From assembly GCA_947591315.1 (NCBI GenBank), contig CANQDD010000006.1, positions 1-64,000 of the forward strand: DNA of 64,000 nucleotides, given 5' to 3'. The position numbers were made by a program, and so were the translations under genes. Each line of letters opens with the position of its first letter. Positions within the stretch are counted from its first letter, which is position 1. Below are positions 15,124 through 24,496 of this stretch, piece after piece. The notes beneath the pieces were generated by a model. The model saw nothing but the letters and a program-made list of their open reading frames with translations, was not told where the DNA came from and made no database searches. This stretch comes from an uncultured Clostridia bacterium (lineage in GTDB: Bacteria > Bacillota > Clostridia > UBA1381).

Positions 15124-18100
15124 ATGAGTAAGTTACATATGGGTATAGACGTCGGTTCGACGACGGTTAAGCTTGTTGTGCTCGACGACGGCAACAAGGT
15201 ATTGTTCGCCGAGTACAGACGGCACTACTCCGATACCAAAGAGACAGTCCGCGCTCTTTTTGAGGAAGTAAAGCCTGTCGTCGGCGATAATGAGTTCACC
15301 GTTACGATAACGGGTTCGGGAGGTCTTTTGTTCTCGAAAATGCTCGGCTTGCCGTTCGTTCAGGAGGTTATAGCCAATAAAGAGGCGATCAAGACATTTT
15401 TGCCCGAAACGGACGTTGTTATAGAGCTGGGCGGTGAGGACGCGAAAATCCTCTACCTTTCCGGCGGTCTGGAGCAGCGTATGAACGGCACGTGCGCGGG
15501 CGGTACGGGTTCGTTTATCGATCAGATGTCCATTCTTCTCAAAACGGACGCGGACGGTCTTAACGCACTCGCCGAAAAGCATAAGATAATATACCCCATA
15601 GCGGCGCGGTGCGGCGTTTTCGCGAAGTCGGACGTGCAGCCGCTTCTTAACGAGGGCGCGGCGAAGGAGGACGTTGCGGCTTCCATTCTTCAGGCGGTCG
15701 TTACGCAGACGATAAGCGGTCTTGCGCAGGGACGTCCGATACGCGGCAACATTGTATTTTTGGGCGGTCCTCTCCACTTCCTGCCTCAGCTTCGCAGACA
15801 GTTTGAAGAAACGCTTAAGGATAACGCGAAATCATTCACAACGCCCGATAACGCGCAGTTATTTGTCGCGATAGGCGCGGCGCTGTCGCACGAGGACGAC
15901 ACGGCTGTTAAAATCGACGATATTATACAGAGCCTTAACAATGCGCACAGCGTTGACACGGAGATTACGCGTATGCGCGTGCTGTTCATGGACGAGGACG
16001 AGAAGAAGGAGTTTTTCGACCGTCACAACAAGGACGTTGCGAAACGCGCCGATATTTCGGCGGCTAAGGGCCCCGTGTTCCTCGGTCTTGACGTTGGTTC
16101 TACGACGATAAAGGCGGCTGTCATAAACGACAATTACGATATACTCTACTCCTACTACGGTAAAAACGAGGGCAGCCCGATAACGAGGGGCATAGATATT
16201 CTGCGCGAGCTGTACTCAAAGCTTCCGAAGGACGCGTACATAGCTAACGCCTGTACCACCGGCTATGGCGAGCTTCTGCTTAAGACCGCGTTCCGTATCG
16301 AGGAAGGCGAGATTGAGACTATCGCCCACTACAAAGCCGCGAACCACTTCTCCCCCGGCGTTAATTTCATCATAGACATCGGCGGTCAGGATATGAAGTG
16401 TATGAAGATTAAGGACGGCGTTATTGACTCTATCATGCTTAACGAGGCTTGCTCGTCCGGCTGCGGCTCGTTTATTCAGACGTTCGCGGAGTCTCTCGGT
16501 CTTGACACCGTTTCGTTTGCCGAGGAAGCGTTAAAGGCGGAAAGCCCTGTCGATCTCGGTACGCGCTGCACGGTGTTTATGAATTCGCGCGTTAAGCAGG
16601 CGCAGAAGGAGGGCGCGACCGTCGGCGACATAAGCGCGGGACTGTCGTATTCCGTTGTCAGAAACGCGCTCTACAAGGTTATAAAGCTGCGTGACCCCGA
16701 ACAGATGGGTAAAAATATCGTCGTTCAGGGCGGCACGTTCAACAACAACGCCATTCTGCGCTGCTTCGAGCTTTTGACGCGCAAAAAGGTTGTGCGTCCC
16801 GACATCGCCGGTATTATGGGCGCGTTCGGCTCGGCTATTATAGCAAAGGAGCGCTGGCAGGGCGGCGAAAGCGATATACTGCGCCGTGACGAGCTTGACG
16901 GCTTCGAGTTCGACACAAGCCTTACGCGCTGCCAAAAGTGCAACAACCACTGTCAGCTTACGATTACAAAGTTCGCCGACGGCGGTCAGTTTGTGTCCGG
17001 CAACAGGTGCGAGCGCGGCGCGGGACTTGAAAAGCCGAAAAAGCAGATGCCAAACCTCTTTGACTACAAGTACAAGAGGGCGTTCCGCTACAAGCCGCTC
17101 AAGGAAAACGAGGCTCCCAACGGCGTTATCGGTATTCCGCGCGTGCTTAACGTGTACGAAAACTATCCGCTGTGGTTCACATTCTTTACGGAGCTTGGTT
17201 TTTCGGTAAAGATTTCGGGCAGAAGCTCGCACGAGATTTACGAAAAGGGTATCGACTCGATACCGTCCGAGAGCGCGTGCTATCCTGCGAAAATCGTTCA
17301 CGGTCACATACAGGATTTGATAGACAAGGGCGTAAAAACGATATTCTATCCGTGCATACCGTATGAGCAGATAGAGTATTCCGACGCGGGCAATCATTTT
17401 AACTGCCCAATGGTAACGTCGTACCCCGAGGTTATATACAACAACATGGACGCTGTGCGCGCGGCGGATATGAAGTACATCTATCCGTTCGTAAACCTCG
17501 CCGATAAGCCGTCCGTTAAGCGTCAGCTTATGAAGGCGTTAAAGGATTACGGATTTACGAAATCGCAGATCGACGCTGCGGCGGACAAGGCGTTTGACGA
17601 GCTTCAGAATTACAAGAACGATGTGCGCAGAAAGGGTGAGGAAACGCTCGCGTGGCTTGAGGAGCATGACGAGCGCGGAATAGTCCTCGCCGGCAGACCG
17701 TACCACATAGATCCCGAAATCAACCACGGCATACCAGATATGATTACGTCGCTCGGCTTCGCGGTGCTTACGGAGGACAGCGTGGCGCACCTCGGTCACT
17801 TAAAGCGCGATATACGCGTTGTCGACCAGTGGGCGTACCACACGCGCCTTTACGAGTCGGCGGCGCAGGTTATAAAAAATCCGCGCCTGGAGCTTATACA
17901 GCTTAACTCGTTCGGCTGCGGTCTTGACGCGGTTACGACCGACCAGGTGCAGGAGATCATACAGTCGCACGAAAAGATTTACACGACGCTCAAAATCGAC
18001 GAGGTGTCCAACCTCGGCACGGCGAGAATAAGAGTGCGCTCGCTTAAAGCGGCGGTCAAGGAGCGTGACGCGAGCGATTTCGTGCCGCATAAGATTGAGG

Positions 18101-19428
18101 ACTACACTATCAACCGCGTGAAATTTACAAAGGAAGAACGCGAAAAGCACACGATTATATTCCCGCAGATGTCCCCCACCCACTTCGGACTGTTCGAGGC
18201 GGTGCTGCGCGCGAACGGCTACAAGGCTGTCGTGCTTGAACACGCGACCGCGGAGGACGTTGAGGCGGGACTTAGGAGCGTGAACAACGACGCGTGCTAC
18301 CCCTCAATTATGGTTACGGGACAGCTTGTAAACGCGTTCCAGAGCGGTAAGTGCGATCCCGACAACACGTCTGTTATGATCACGCAGACCGGTGGCGGCT
18401 GCCGCGCGACAAATTACATAGCGTTCCTGCGCAAGGCGCTCAAAGAAGCGGGGTACCCGAATGTTCCTGTCATTTCGCTTAACGTATCGGGTCTTGAGGG
18501 CAATCCCGGCTTTTCTATCACGCCGAAGCTCGTTGACGGTCTTTTGAAGGCGTGCACGTGGGGTGATTTGCTGCTCGCGGTAACGCTTAGAATACGTCCG
18601 TACGAGGTACATAAGGGCGAAACGAACGCCGTTGCGGAGAAGTGGCAGGAGCGTCTTTATAACGATTTGAGAAACAAGAACCATAAAAATCTGAAGCTGA
18701 AAAAGGTAATTGACGAGATCATAGCCGACTTTGACGCTATCGAGATCGACGATACGGTTAAAAAGCCGCGTGTCGGCGTTGTAGGCGAGATACTCGTAAA
18801 GTTCCACCCCGACGCGAACAACAACATCATCGACGTTATCGAGGAGGAAGGCGGTGAGGCGGTGATGCCCGGTCTTGCGGACTTTATGCTGTACTGCCTC
18901 TACAACAACAACTTCAAGCGCGACAACCTCGGCTCGAAATCGTCAACCGCGGCGCTCTGCAACCTCGCAATATGGGGTATCGAGAGCTACCGCAAGCATG
19001 TTGTAAAGGTGATGGAGAACAACCCGAAATTCCGTTCGCGCTCGCCGAAGCATATCGCCGATATTGCCGAGGGCGCGAAGCAGGTACTGCAGCTCGGTCA
19101 CTGCACCGGCGAGGGCTGGTTCCTTACGGGTGAGATGATAGAGCTTATAAACAGTGGCGTGCCGAATATTGCGTGCGTTCAGCCGTTCGCGTGTCTGCCG
19201 AACCACGTTACCGGCAAGGGCATGATCAAGGAGCTGCGTCGTCAGTTCCCGCAGGCGAATATCGTCGCGGTCGACTACGACCCCGGCGCGAGCGAGGTCA
19301 ATCAGCTTAACCGTATAAAGCTGATGATGGCGGTCGCGTTTGAGAATATGAAGAAGGACGCGGAGTTTGACGCGGTTACTGCCGCGCCGAAGAAAAAGGA
19401 AACGTCAAAAGAAAAAGTTAACGCATAA
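15124..19428 (+). CDS. Two-headed 2-hydroxyacyl-CoA dehydratase activase-related protein
   Basis: A 1,434-residue fusion with two ASKHA ATPase domains of the BadF/BadG/HgdC type (about 5-265, [10 protein letters not shown]; about 320-590, [10 protein letters not shown]). Each carries the two cysteines that hold the bridging [4Fe-4S] cluster in HgdC: C124 (TCAGGTGSF) with C163 (RCGVF), and C443 (ACSSGCGSF) with C482 (RCTVF). A Cys-rich segment follows (CQKCNNHC...GNRC, about 605-640), then DUF2229 and an HgdB-like C-terminal half. HgdC-type activases drive ATP-dependent one-electron reduction of 2-hydroxyacyl-CoA dehydratases. Fused versions are common in Clostridia as stand-alone genes and their substrate is unknown. 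The start at 15124 has GGGAGG eight bases upstream. No dehydratase genes adjoin it. Confidence 0.9.
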   Translation: MSKLHMGIDVGSTTVKLVVLDDGNKVLFAEYRRHYSDTKETVRALFEEVKPVVGDNEFTVTITGSGGLLFSKMLGLPFVQEVIANKEAIKTFLPETDVVIELGGEDAKILYLSGGLEQRMNGTCAGGTGSFIDQMSILLKTDADGLNALAEKHKIIYPIAARCGVFAKSDVQPLLNEGAAKEDVAASILQAVVTQTISGLAQGRPIRGNIVFLGGPLHFLPQLRRQFEETLKDNAKSFTTPDNAQLFVAIGAALSHEDDTAVKIDDIIQSLNNAHSVDTEITRMRVLFMDEDEKKEFFDRHNKDVAKRADISAAKGPVFLGLDVGSTTIKAAVINDNYDILYSYYGKNEGSPITRGIDILRELYSKLPKDAYIANACTTGYGELLLKTAFRIEEGEIETIAHYKAANHFSPGVNFIIDIGGQDMKCMKIKDGVIDSIMLNEACSSGCGSFIQTFAESLGLDTVSFAEEALKAESPVDLGTRCTVFMNSRVKQAQKEGATVGDISAGLSYSVVRNALYKVIKLRDPEQMGKNIVVQGGTFNNNAILRCFELLTRKKVVRPDIAGIMGAFGSAIIAKERWQGGESDILRRDELDGFEFDTSLTRCQKCNNHCQLTITKFADGGQFVSGNRCERGAGLEKPKKQMPNLFDYKYKRAFRYKPLKENEAPNGVIGIPRVLNVYENYPLWFTFFTELGFSVKISGRSSHEIYEKGIDSIPSESACYPAKIVHGHIQDLIDKGVKTIFYPCIPYEQIEYSDAGNHFNCPMVTSYPEVIYNNMDAVRAADMKYIYPFVNLADKPSVKRQLMKALKDYGFTKSQIDAAADKAFDELQNYKNDVRRKGEETLAWLEEHDERGIVLAGRPYHIDPEINHGIPDMITSLGFAVLTEDSVAHLGHLKRDIRVVDQWAYHTRLYESAAQVIKNPRLELIQLNSFGCGLDAVTTDQVQEIIQSHEKIYTTLKIDEVSNLGTARIRVRSLKAAVKERDASDFVPHKIEDYTINRVKFTKEEREKHTIIFPQMSPTHFGLFEAVLRANGYKAVVLEHATAEDVEAGLRSVNNDACYPSIMVTGQLVNAFQSGKCDPDNTSVMITQTGGGCRATNYIAFLRKALKEAGYPNVPVISLNVSGLEGNPGFSITPKLVDGLLKACTWGDLLLAVTLRIRPYEVHKGETNAVAEKWQERLYNDLRNKNHKNLKLKKVIDEIIADFDAIEIDDTVKKPRVGVVGEILVKFHPDANNNIIDVIEEEGGEAVMPGLADFMLYCLYNNNFKRDNLGSKSSTAALCNLAIWGIESYRKHVVKVMENNPKFRSRSPKHIADIAEGAKQVLQLGHCTGEGWFLTGEMIELINSGVPNIACVQPFACLPNHVTGKGMIKELRRQFPQANIVAVDYDPGASEVNQLNRIKLMMAVAFENMKKDAEFDAVTAAPKKKETSKEKVNA

Positions 19429-19432
19429 CACA

Positions 19433-19466
19433 AATACCCGACGCATAACAGCGTCGGGTATTTTTA
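19433..19466. terminator. Terminator after the activase gene
   Basis: Arms AATACCCGACGC/GCGTCGGGTATT and a T run on the plus strand. It can also serve the converging minus-strand gene. Confidence 0.9.
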
Positions 19467-19473
19467 TGTTTTG

Positions 19474-19770
19474 TCAGCCTATCATATTAAGCGCATCCTT
19501 AAGCCACCACTCGCCTATATCGAGCGCCATGTAAAGGTTTTCTCTCTCGCCCTTTCTGTATATCTGACCTTTTCCGAACTCGCCGGTGTTGTCCATGACC
19601 TGAACCTTCACCTTTGTCGTCTCTTTCGCGCCCTTGCGGTCTTTACTCTCCACAATATCGAGCGCAAGGATACACTTATCCTCAAGATTTCCGTAATATA
19701 TTCTGTCGCCGCATCTTATAAGCGGCTTTCCTTTGTACATCAACAGCTTTTTCTTTTTTGCCGCGGCCAT
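19474..19770 (-). CDS. Conserved small protein of unknown function (98 residues)
   Basis: The product starts with a lysine-rich stretch (AAAKKKKLLMYKGKPLIRCGD) and is otherwise predicted to be mostly beta-strand, ending YMALDIGEWWLKDALNMI. I have the impression of a conserved Firmicutes family but cannot name it. No signal peptide or membrane segment is present. The ATG at 19770 follows GGGAGGA, and its own promoter lies at 19809-19837. It converges with the activase gene across a shared terminator. Confidence 0.7.
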   Translation of the reverse strand: MAAAKKKKLLMYKGKPLIRCGDRIYYGNLEDKCILALDIVESKDRKGAKETTKVKVQVMDNTGEFGKGQIYRKGERENLYMALDIGEWWLKDALNMIG

Positions 19771-19808
19771 TCATGCTCCTCCCTTCTTTAATTTCCTGTA
19801 TTGGATAT

Positions 19809-19837
19809 ATTGTATCATATATTTTTTCAAAAATCAA
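19809..19837 (-). promoter_or_regulatory. Promoter of the 98-residue protein gene
   Basis: TTGATT (19832-19837), 17 nt, TACAAT (19809-19814) on the minus strand. Confidence 0.65.
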
Positions 19838-19842
19838 GATTT

Positions 19843-20583
19843 TTAATTTTCATCGCCGGCGTCCTTTATGTAACCGGACAGTTTTTCCATGGTGCGTATC
19901 GGAGCGTCCTTGGCGTTTCCCCACTCCATATCCTTATTGCGGTAGTCGAATTTGAGAGTGAAGCGGTGTATGTCCTCCTGTATGCGGTCAAACTCACCGC
20001 CCGCCTTACGAACCATCGCGCCGAGAAATTCGTTCGCGCGTGAGCCGATAGATTTCGGTGCAATATCTGTAAGCAGCAGCATGTGCTTTACGCACAAACC
20101 CTTTGACTTGTCGAATTTCTGTCTGAACGCGTCGTCGTTCGCCCACATATACAGAAGCACGTCCGCGTAGCGCTCCATCGTGGAGTTTATTTTCTCGCAC
20201 ACGACGCAGCCGTCGTAAATATTTTGCAGGCAGTCCTTAAGCTCCTTCGCGAAGCCGTCCTTTTTACCGAACAGTCCGCTCTTTGCGCCGTCCTTCGGCG
20301 CTTTTTTTATTATCTTGCCAAGCTCCTTTCGCACTTCCTCCGTGTGCGTGTCAAGCACAAGCGCGAGCGGGAGCTTGTTCGGCATCTCAAAGAATTTGCC
20401 GAAATGTCGGTTACAGTAACCCGTCTTGTCGGAGTAACCCCTAAAATCCTCCTCCATCATCGCCGCGCCGAGGTTGTATTCGAGAGCTTCCTTTTCGAGA
20501 TTGCTTTCCAAAAGGCACATCGGGCACTCGCAATCCTTGTCATACGCCTCGTTTACCGGTATTGTGTATATCTTCTCTTTCAT
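19843..20583 (-). CDS. DUF6062-like protein with cysteine pairs
   Basis: A 246-residue soluble protein with paired cysteines: CECPMC near residue 20 (C-x-C-x2-C), GYCNRHF near 57, CVVCEK near 125 and LCVKH near 165. The repeating scheme C-x2-C ... C-x2-H occurs twice and suggests two metal sites. I associate this layout with the DUF6062 family of Clostridia, which has no known function. The gene overlaps the preceding DUF4364-like gene by 4 nt (ATGA), so translation is probably coupled. Confidence 0.65.
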   Translation of the reverse strand: MKEKIYTIPVNEAYDKDCECPMCLLESNLEKEALEYNLGAAMMEEDFRGYSDKTGYCNRHFGKFFEMPNKLPLALVLDTHTEEVRKELGKIIKKAPKDGAKSGLFGKKDGFAKELKDCLQNIYDGCVVCEKINSTMERYADVLLYMWANDDAFRQKFDKSKGLCVKHMLLLTDIAPKSIGSRANEFLGAMVRKAGGEFDRIQEDIHRFTLKFDYRNKDMEWGNAKDAPIRTMEKLSGYIKDAGDEN

Positions 20584-21140
20584 TCCTCATCGTCCTCCTT
20601 GTCCGCGTCCTTAAACGCGCTTAAAATGTCGCCGTATATTTTTTCGGGATGCGCTTTGAAATATTTTGCCAGTTTTTCCGCCTCGTCGCGCGAACCCGCG
20701 TACATATACAGGCGCAGCATTTCCGTTTTGTCGTCGTCGCGCAGAATACACTCAAAGCCGTACTCGTCTTTTCTCACCGGCATTATGCCGCTCTGTACGG
20801 CGTTTTTGCGGCGTTCCTCGATATAAAGCTGCTTTATTGACTCGTCTATCGGCTCACGGATATATATGGGTACGCTTGTCCTGAAATATTTTATGGCGTT
20901 CGCGCCCTTTTCGGTGATGCCGTATCTGCATATATTTTTACCCTCCATGTGTGAGTACACATGACCGGTTTCTTCAAGATGAACAAGCGCTATCTGGAAA
21001 TCCGGAAAGCTGACGTTGCAGTTGTCCATCACGAGGGTTATAAGGTCGCTGTATTCGGGATCCTTGTCGGTATTGTTCAGCGTATACAATATTATGAATT
21101 GTATAATCTCCGGATCGGTTATCTCCCTTGTGTATAGCAT
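20580..21140 (-). CDS. DUF4364-like winged-helix protein
   Basis: A 186-residue protein. The N-terminal ~75 residues look like a winged helix (LYTREITDPEIIQFIILYTLN, then ALVHLEETGHV and YGITEKGANAIKYF), with a mixed C-terminal domain. DUF4364 proteins are conserved in Clostridia and are presumed DNA-binding, but their role is not established. The start MLYTREITD has GAGGTG seven bases upstream. It overlaps the DUF6062-like gene by 4 nt. The acidic tail KDADKEDDEE is likely disordered. Confidence 0.7.
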   Translation of the reverse strand: MLYTREITDPEIIQFIILYTLNNTDKDPEYSDLITLVMDNCNVSFPDFQIALVHLEETGHVYSHMEGKNICRYGITEKGANAIKYFRTSVPIYIREPIDESIKQLYIEERRKNAVQSGIMPVRKDEYGFECILRDDDKTEMLRLYMYAGSRDEAEKLAKYFKAHPEKIYGDILSAFKDADKEDDEE

Positions 21141-21189
21141 TTTCTTCACCTCATATCCATTATAGCATATTTTGATCAAATTTTATAAA

Positions 21190-22980
21190 TTACTTCTGCA
21201 TATCAATCGTGATGATATTCATTTTATATACGTAGCTGTAAGTGATTTTCTTCGCAATCTTTTGAGCCATATGTACGCCTATTTTTGAAAAGTCGTCGGG
21301 CTTGTACTCAAAATCGAGCGGGTTGTAGCGTTTCGCGATGTTGCGTATTGTTATCCGAAACTTATCGCTGTCCGAAAACAGCTTTATGTCCATAAGCTCG
21401 CGGTCCTCGTTTATTTTCTCGTTCGTAATCTGAGAATGTGCGATAAAGTCCGCCGCCAGTTCTTCCATGCACAAGGCGCTCATATACGCCGTGCGCGGCG
21501 CGGTGCCGTTGTTTTCCAAAAACTGCTGTATTTCCGCCGATAAACCGCTTATATCCGTATTGCTGTAGTGTATGCTTATATCCTTCATCGGCACGTTGTC
21601 GCGTATGCTTTTGTCCAAGAACAGCAGATCGTCAACCGACGGCTTCAGCCTGCGCTTGTAAAGGAGAAAGAGTAATCCCGCTATTATAAGGAACATCATT
21701 TCGCAGCCGCCGTATGCCAGCCACATGCCCTTGTATCCGAGCATCGGAACAAGTATAAGCATCATCAGCGGCAGGATAACGGAATCCGACGTCGCGGAAA
21801 ACGCTATTGACAGCAGAGGCTTGTCAATAGCCTCGTAAAAGCCTGACATTATATACACCGCGAGCGCAATAGGCATAAACGCCGATGCGATATATACTCC
21901 CATGCGTATAATTCCATCCATTCCCTCGGTTCCACTGCCGTTCGTGTAAATATTTATTATCGGTGTGAGCAGAAGAAGAATAATCGCTATCCATATTATT
22001 GAAAAAACGTATGTGATTTTTAAGCCCTCCGCAAGTGTTTTCTTTATTCCGTTTTTATCTCTCGCGCCCGCAAATATGCCTATCATCGGACACATCGCCG
22101 CGCGCATTCCGTCGGACGCGGTCAGTATAAGTCCGCCTATGCTGCTTATTACCGAATAAACTGCAAGTCCGACCGTGCCGAGCGATACGGATATTATATT
22201 ATTTATAACGCTGCCCGCAACTCCGGCGGCAAGGTTGTCCGCCGAGGTGGGAAAACCGTATTTAAGCAGGCTTACCGCGTCCGAGGTCTTGAAGCCGCCA
22301 TGCCGTATCAGTATCGGCAGCTTACGCAGCTTCATCAGGAAAAAGCAGCACAGCATACTCATAAAGGTAGCCACCCACGAGCCTATGGCAAGCGCGGCAA
22401 TTCCCAAAGCCGTATATTTGGCAAGCAGCGACGACAGCAGGAGGTTTATAATAAACTCAACGACCGTCAGGACAAGAACGTCGGTTTGATATCCGTATAC
22501 ACTCAGAACCGACGTCAGCACCAGCTTAATTCCGAGGAACAGGAGATACGGGGCGATATATCTCAAATAGCTTGCGGCGATTACCGCCACCGCAGCCTCG
22601 TTTGCGCCGCAGATACGTACAATGCCGTGAGCGAATATTTCCGAAACAAGCAGAAAAATCGTGCACATCACGGTTGTGGTTATCAAGCCGAGCATATATA
22701 TTCTGTCCGCCTTACGCTTGTCCCCCGCGCCTATCGTCACGCTCATGCTCATCTCAACGCCAGTCGCAATCGCGTTCATAAGCGCGGCGGCTATTATTGT
22801 CACAGGTACCGTTACTCCTATCGCCGCTATATATTCCGGCGTAAAGAAATATCCCGCGAGCATTGCGTCAATCATGTTAAGGAAGTTGACCGCGAGTATT
22901 CTGAAAAAGCATGACGGAAACATTCCGATAACAGAACGCCTTATAAGTCTGTTACTGCCGTATGTTCTTATATCTGTCAT
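21190..22980 (-). CDS. MATE-family transporter fused to an RsbW-like ATPase domain
   Basis: A 596-residue protein. Residues 1-450 form about twelve membrane segments of the MATE/MOP type, with two similar halves. The tail from about 465 to 596 is soluble and resembles the HATPase domain of RsbW-type anti-sigma kinases: an N-box-like helix SALCMEELAADFI, then a strand IKLFSDSDKFRITIRN and a helix KIGVHMAQKIAKKITY. The normal N-box Asn is replaced by Asp and the G1 box is not clear, so ATP binding may be lost. MATE proteins export cationic compounds by Na+ or H+ antiport. The role of the tail is unknown; it could bind a partner protein. Its own promoter lies at 23068-23096. Confidence 0.8.
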   Translation of the reverse strand: MTDIRTYGSNRLIRRSVIGMFPSCFFRILAVNFLNMIDAMLAGYFFTPEYIAAIGVTVPVTIIAAALMNAIATGVEMSMSVTIGAGDKRKADRIYMLGLITTTVMCTIFLLVSEIFAHGIVRICGANEAAVAVIAASYLRYIAPYLLFLGIKLVLTSVLSVYGYQTDVLVLTVVEFIINLLLSSLLAKYTALGIAALAIGSWVATFMSMLCCFFLMKLRKLPILIRHGGFKTSDAVSLLKYGFPTSADNLAAGVAGSVINNIISVSLGTVGLAVYSVISSIGGLILTASDGMRAAMCPMIGIFAGARDKNGIKKTLAEGLKITYVFSIIWIAIILLLLTPIINIYTNGSGTEGMDGIIRMGVYIASAFMPIALAVYIMSGFYEAIDKPLLSIAFSATSDSVILPLMMLILVPMLGYKGMWLAYGGCEMMFLIIAGLLFLLYKRRLKPSVDDLLFLDKSIRDNVPMKDISIHYSNTDISGLSAEIQQFLENNGTAPRTAYMSALCMEELAADFIAHSQITNEKINEDRELMDIKLFSDSDKFRITIRNIAKRYNPLDFEYKPDDFSKIGVHMAQKIAKKITYSYVYKMNIITIDMQK

Positions 22981-23067
22981 TTTATTGCCCCTTACCGTTT
23001 TTATAATATTTTATCCGAGCCGACAGTCGGTTGGGAATTTCCTTGATAATTGCGGAATCCAAAAACA

Positions 23068-23096
23068 AGTATAACATAAATATCTCCGTATTACAA
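23068..23096 (-). promoter_or_regulatory. Promoter of the MATE-ATPase gene
   Basis: TTGTAA (23091-23096), 17 nt, TATACT (23068-23073) on the minus strand. Confidence 0.65.
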
Positions 23097-23127
23097 TCCA
23101 TTTTGCGCCGTTTATGTAAAAATTATG

Positions 23128-23838
23128 TCATTGTTCGGACGCCGGGCGGTTCTCGCCGGTAGCGTAATTTATGATGACGTTCGGCTGGACGTTGTAGCAG
23201 TACACGTTAAAGCAGACGTCGCCGCCGTCCTCGACCGAGTACGCCTCCATAATTACGCCGCTCGCGAGAAGGTTATCGCCGTTAAACACGGGCGTGACGC
23301 GGTACATGACGTGGTTGCCCGTCTTTCTGATATAACCTGCGACCTGATTTTCGTACGGAAGCATGCCCTCTATGTTCATGTAAGCCGTTCCCGTGATGAG
23401 GTTGCGCTCGTTCGCGTTTTCGCCGGAGAGCTGATAGCCTATAATGTGGCAGCGGTGGTAAATATAGCCGCCGTCTATAAAGTCGTATTTCTTGTTTTGC
23501 CAGCCGGTGGGCTTTACGGACGATATATCGCCGCGCTCCTCCTTCGGCATTGTGTCGCGCGACAGACACGCGGTTGCCGTGCCGCAGCGTCCGAGGTCGT
23601 CAAGCTCGCTGTACTTTTCAAAGCTCTGCGTCGTATGCTTTTCCTCGTCGGTAAAGGTCGGCATATTGTCGTTGAGTATAACGCTCGCCGCACCGCTGTA
23701 CGGCGGTATGCCGTCAATCGTGTAGCTCTCTTTAAAGCCGCTTTTGTGTCCGTATTCCGCCGCCGCGACGACAATAAGAATTATAAGCGTCAGCAGCGCC
23801 GCGGCTTTACCTGTCCGTCTTGTTCTTCTTCTGCCCAC
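23128..23838 (-). CDS. Membrane-anchored or secreted DNA/RNA non-specific endonuclease
   Basis: A 236-residue protein with a basic N-terminus and one hydrophobic segment (about 11-29, AAALLTLIILIVVAAAEYG), so it is exported. The beta-beta-alpha metal nuclease motif is YHRCHIIGYQL (128-138), with catalytic His131, and the downstream metal-binding Asn lies in NERNLITGT (about 146). This is the pattern of EndA/Sda1-type streptococcal DNases (HRCHLIG version). It would cut extracellular DNA for nutrition or uptake; the biological role is not visible here. A promoter is at 23871-23899. Confidence 0.88.
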   Translation of the reverse strand: MGRRRTRRTGKAAALLTLIILIVVAAAEYGHKSGFKESYTIDGIPPYSGAASVILNDNMPTFTDEEKHTTQSFEKYSELDDLGRCGTATACLSRDTMPKEERGDISSVKPTGWQNKKYDFIDGGYIYHRCHIIGYQLSGENANERNLITGTAYMNIEGMLPYENQVAGYIRKTGNHVMYRVTPVFNGDNLLASGVIMEAYSVEDGGDVCFNVYCYNVQPNVIINYATGENRPASEQ

Positions 23839-23870
23839 TATGCACCTCTCCTTGTACCGTTATCCTCACT

Positions 23871-23899
23871 ATTATACATTATACGCCGCTCATTATCAA
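23871..23899 (-). promoter_or_regulatory. Promoter of the nuclease gene
   Basis: TTGATA (23894-23899), 17 nt, TATAAT (23871-23876) on the minus strand. Confidence 0.7.
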
Positions 23900-23923
23900 G
23901 CCCGATTATTCGGGCAAAAGATA

Positions 23924-23952
23924 AGACAGGATTTTACCGGAAAATCCTGTCT
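23924..23952. terminator. Hairpin terminator after rhaM
   Basis: Perfect 12-bp arms AGACAGGATTTT/AAAATCCTGTCT with a 5-nt loop. It lies 10 nt beyond the rhaM stop on the minus strand. Confidence 0.75.
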
Positions 23953-23962
23953 GTATTCTTTG

Positions 23963-24277
23963 TCAGTCGAGGTGGAAAAGAAGATCGAGGTCGGTCGAAA
24001 CGGGGCTGTTGTCGGGGTTCGTCTCCATTATGTCAGCCATGAAATCCCACCATTTGCGGTTTATCGCGGTGTCCGCGCCCTTCGCCCAAAGCTCCTCGTC
24101 CTCTATCTCGATGTAGCCGAAAAGCGTGAGCGTTTCCTTGTCGAGGTAGATTGAGTAGTTTTTGCCGCCGTGCTCATGGATCATGTCCTTCATTTCCTGC
24201 CACAGCTCGTTGTGACGCTTCTCGTACTCCGCTTCCTGTCCCGGGTACAGCTTCATTTTAAATCCCTTGTGTATCAT
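23963..24277 (-). CDS. rhaM: L-rhamnose mutarotase
   Basis: A 104-residue cytoplasmic enzyme that interconverts alpha and beta anomers of L-rhamnose, feeding rhamnose isomerase. It matches the E. coli RhaM pattern: KLYPGQEAEYEKRHNELWQEM, NYSIYLD, LFGYIEIE, RKWWDFMADIM and the invariant end NPDNSPVSTDLDLLFHLD (each motif described in part). The length is typical. The start follows AAGGAGG. It stands alone, with no other rhamnose genes nearby, but suggests use of rhamnose from pectin or host/plant glycans. Confidence 0.95.
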   Translation of the reverse strand: MIHKGFKMKLYPGQEAEYEKRHNELWQEMKDMIHEHGGKNYSIYLDKETLTLFGYIEIEDEELWAKGADTAINRKWWDFMADIMETNPDNSPVSTDLDLLFHLD

Positions 24278-24334
24278 GTGTATTCCTCCTTAAATTTTAT
24301 TTTTTGTGTTATTATGGTTTGGGTGTGTATTTAT

Positions 24335-24481
24335 GGCGGGCGACGCATCTCGTGAGGCCCCCTTGTCAAAGGGGGCTGTCACGCGGAGCGTGACTGGGGG
24401 ATTCCTTTTATAGCTACACAATGAATCCCTCCACCGCCTTTGGCGGTCCCCCTCCCTTTGACAAGGGAGGCTTACGCCGCT
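24335..24481. repeat. MITE-like inverted-repeat element
   Basis: About 145 bp with imperfect long arms (CCCTTGTCAAAGGG near 24360 and CCCTTTGACAAGGG near 24453). Each arm contains a further small hairpin (GTCACGC-GGA-GCGTGAC and CCGCC-TTT-GGCGG), and GGATTC/GAATCC flanks the centre. No coding capacity. It resembles miniature elements scattered in Clostridia; no second copy is in the window. Confidence 0.6.
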
Positions 24482-24496
24482 AAATTCCAATTTACC

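Noticed and set aside
15133-18807. Many long open frames on the strand opposite the activase gene
   Set aside because: They mirror the real gene, lack ribosome binding sites, and give arginine/valine-rich, low-complexity products typical of antisense readings of GC-biased codons. The same applies to long opposite-strand frames over other strong genes.
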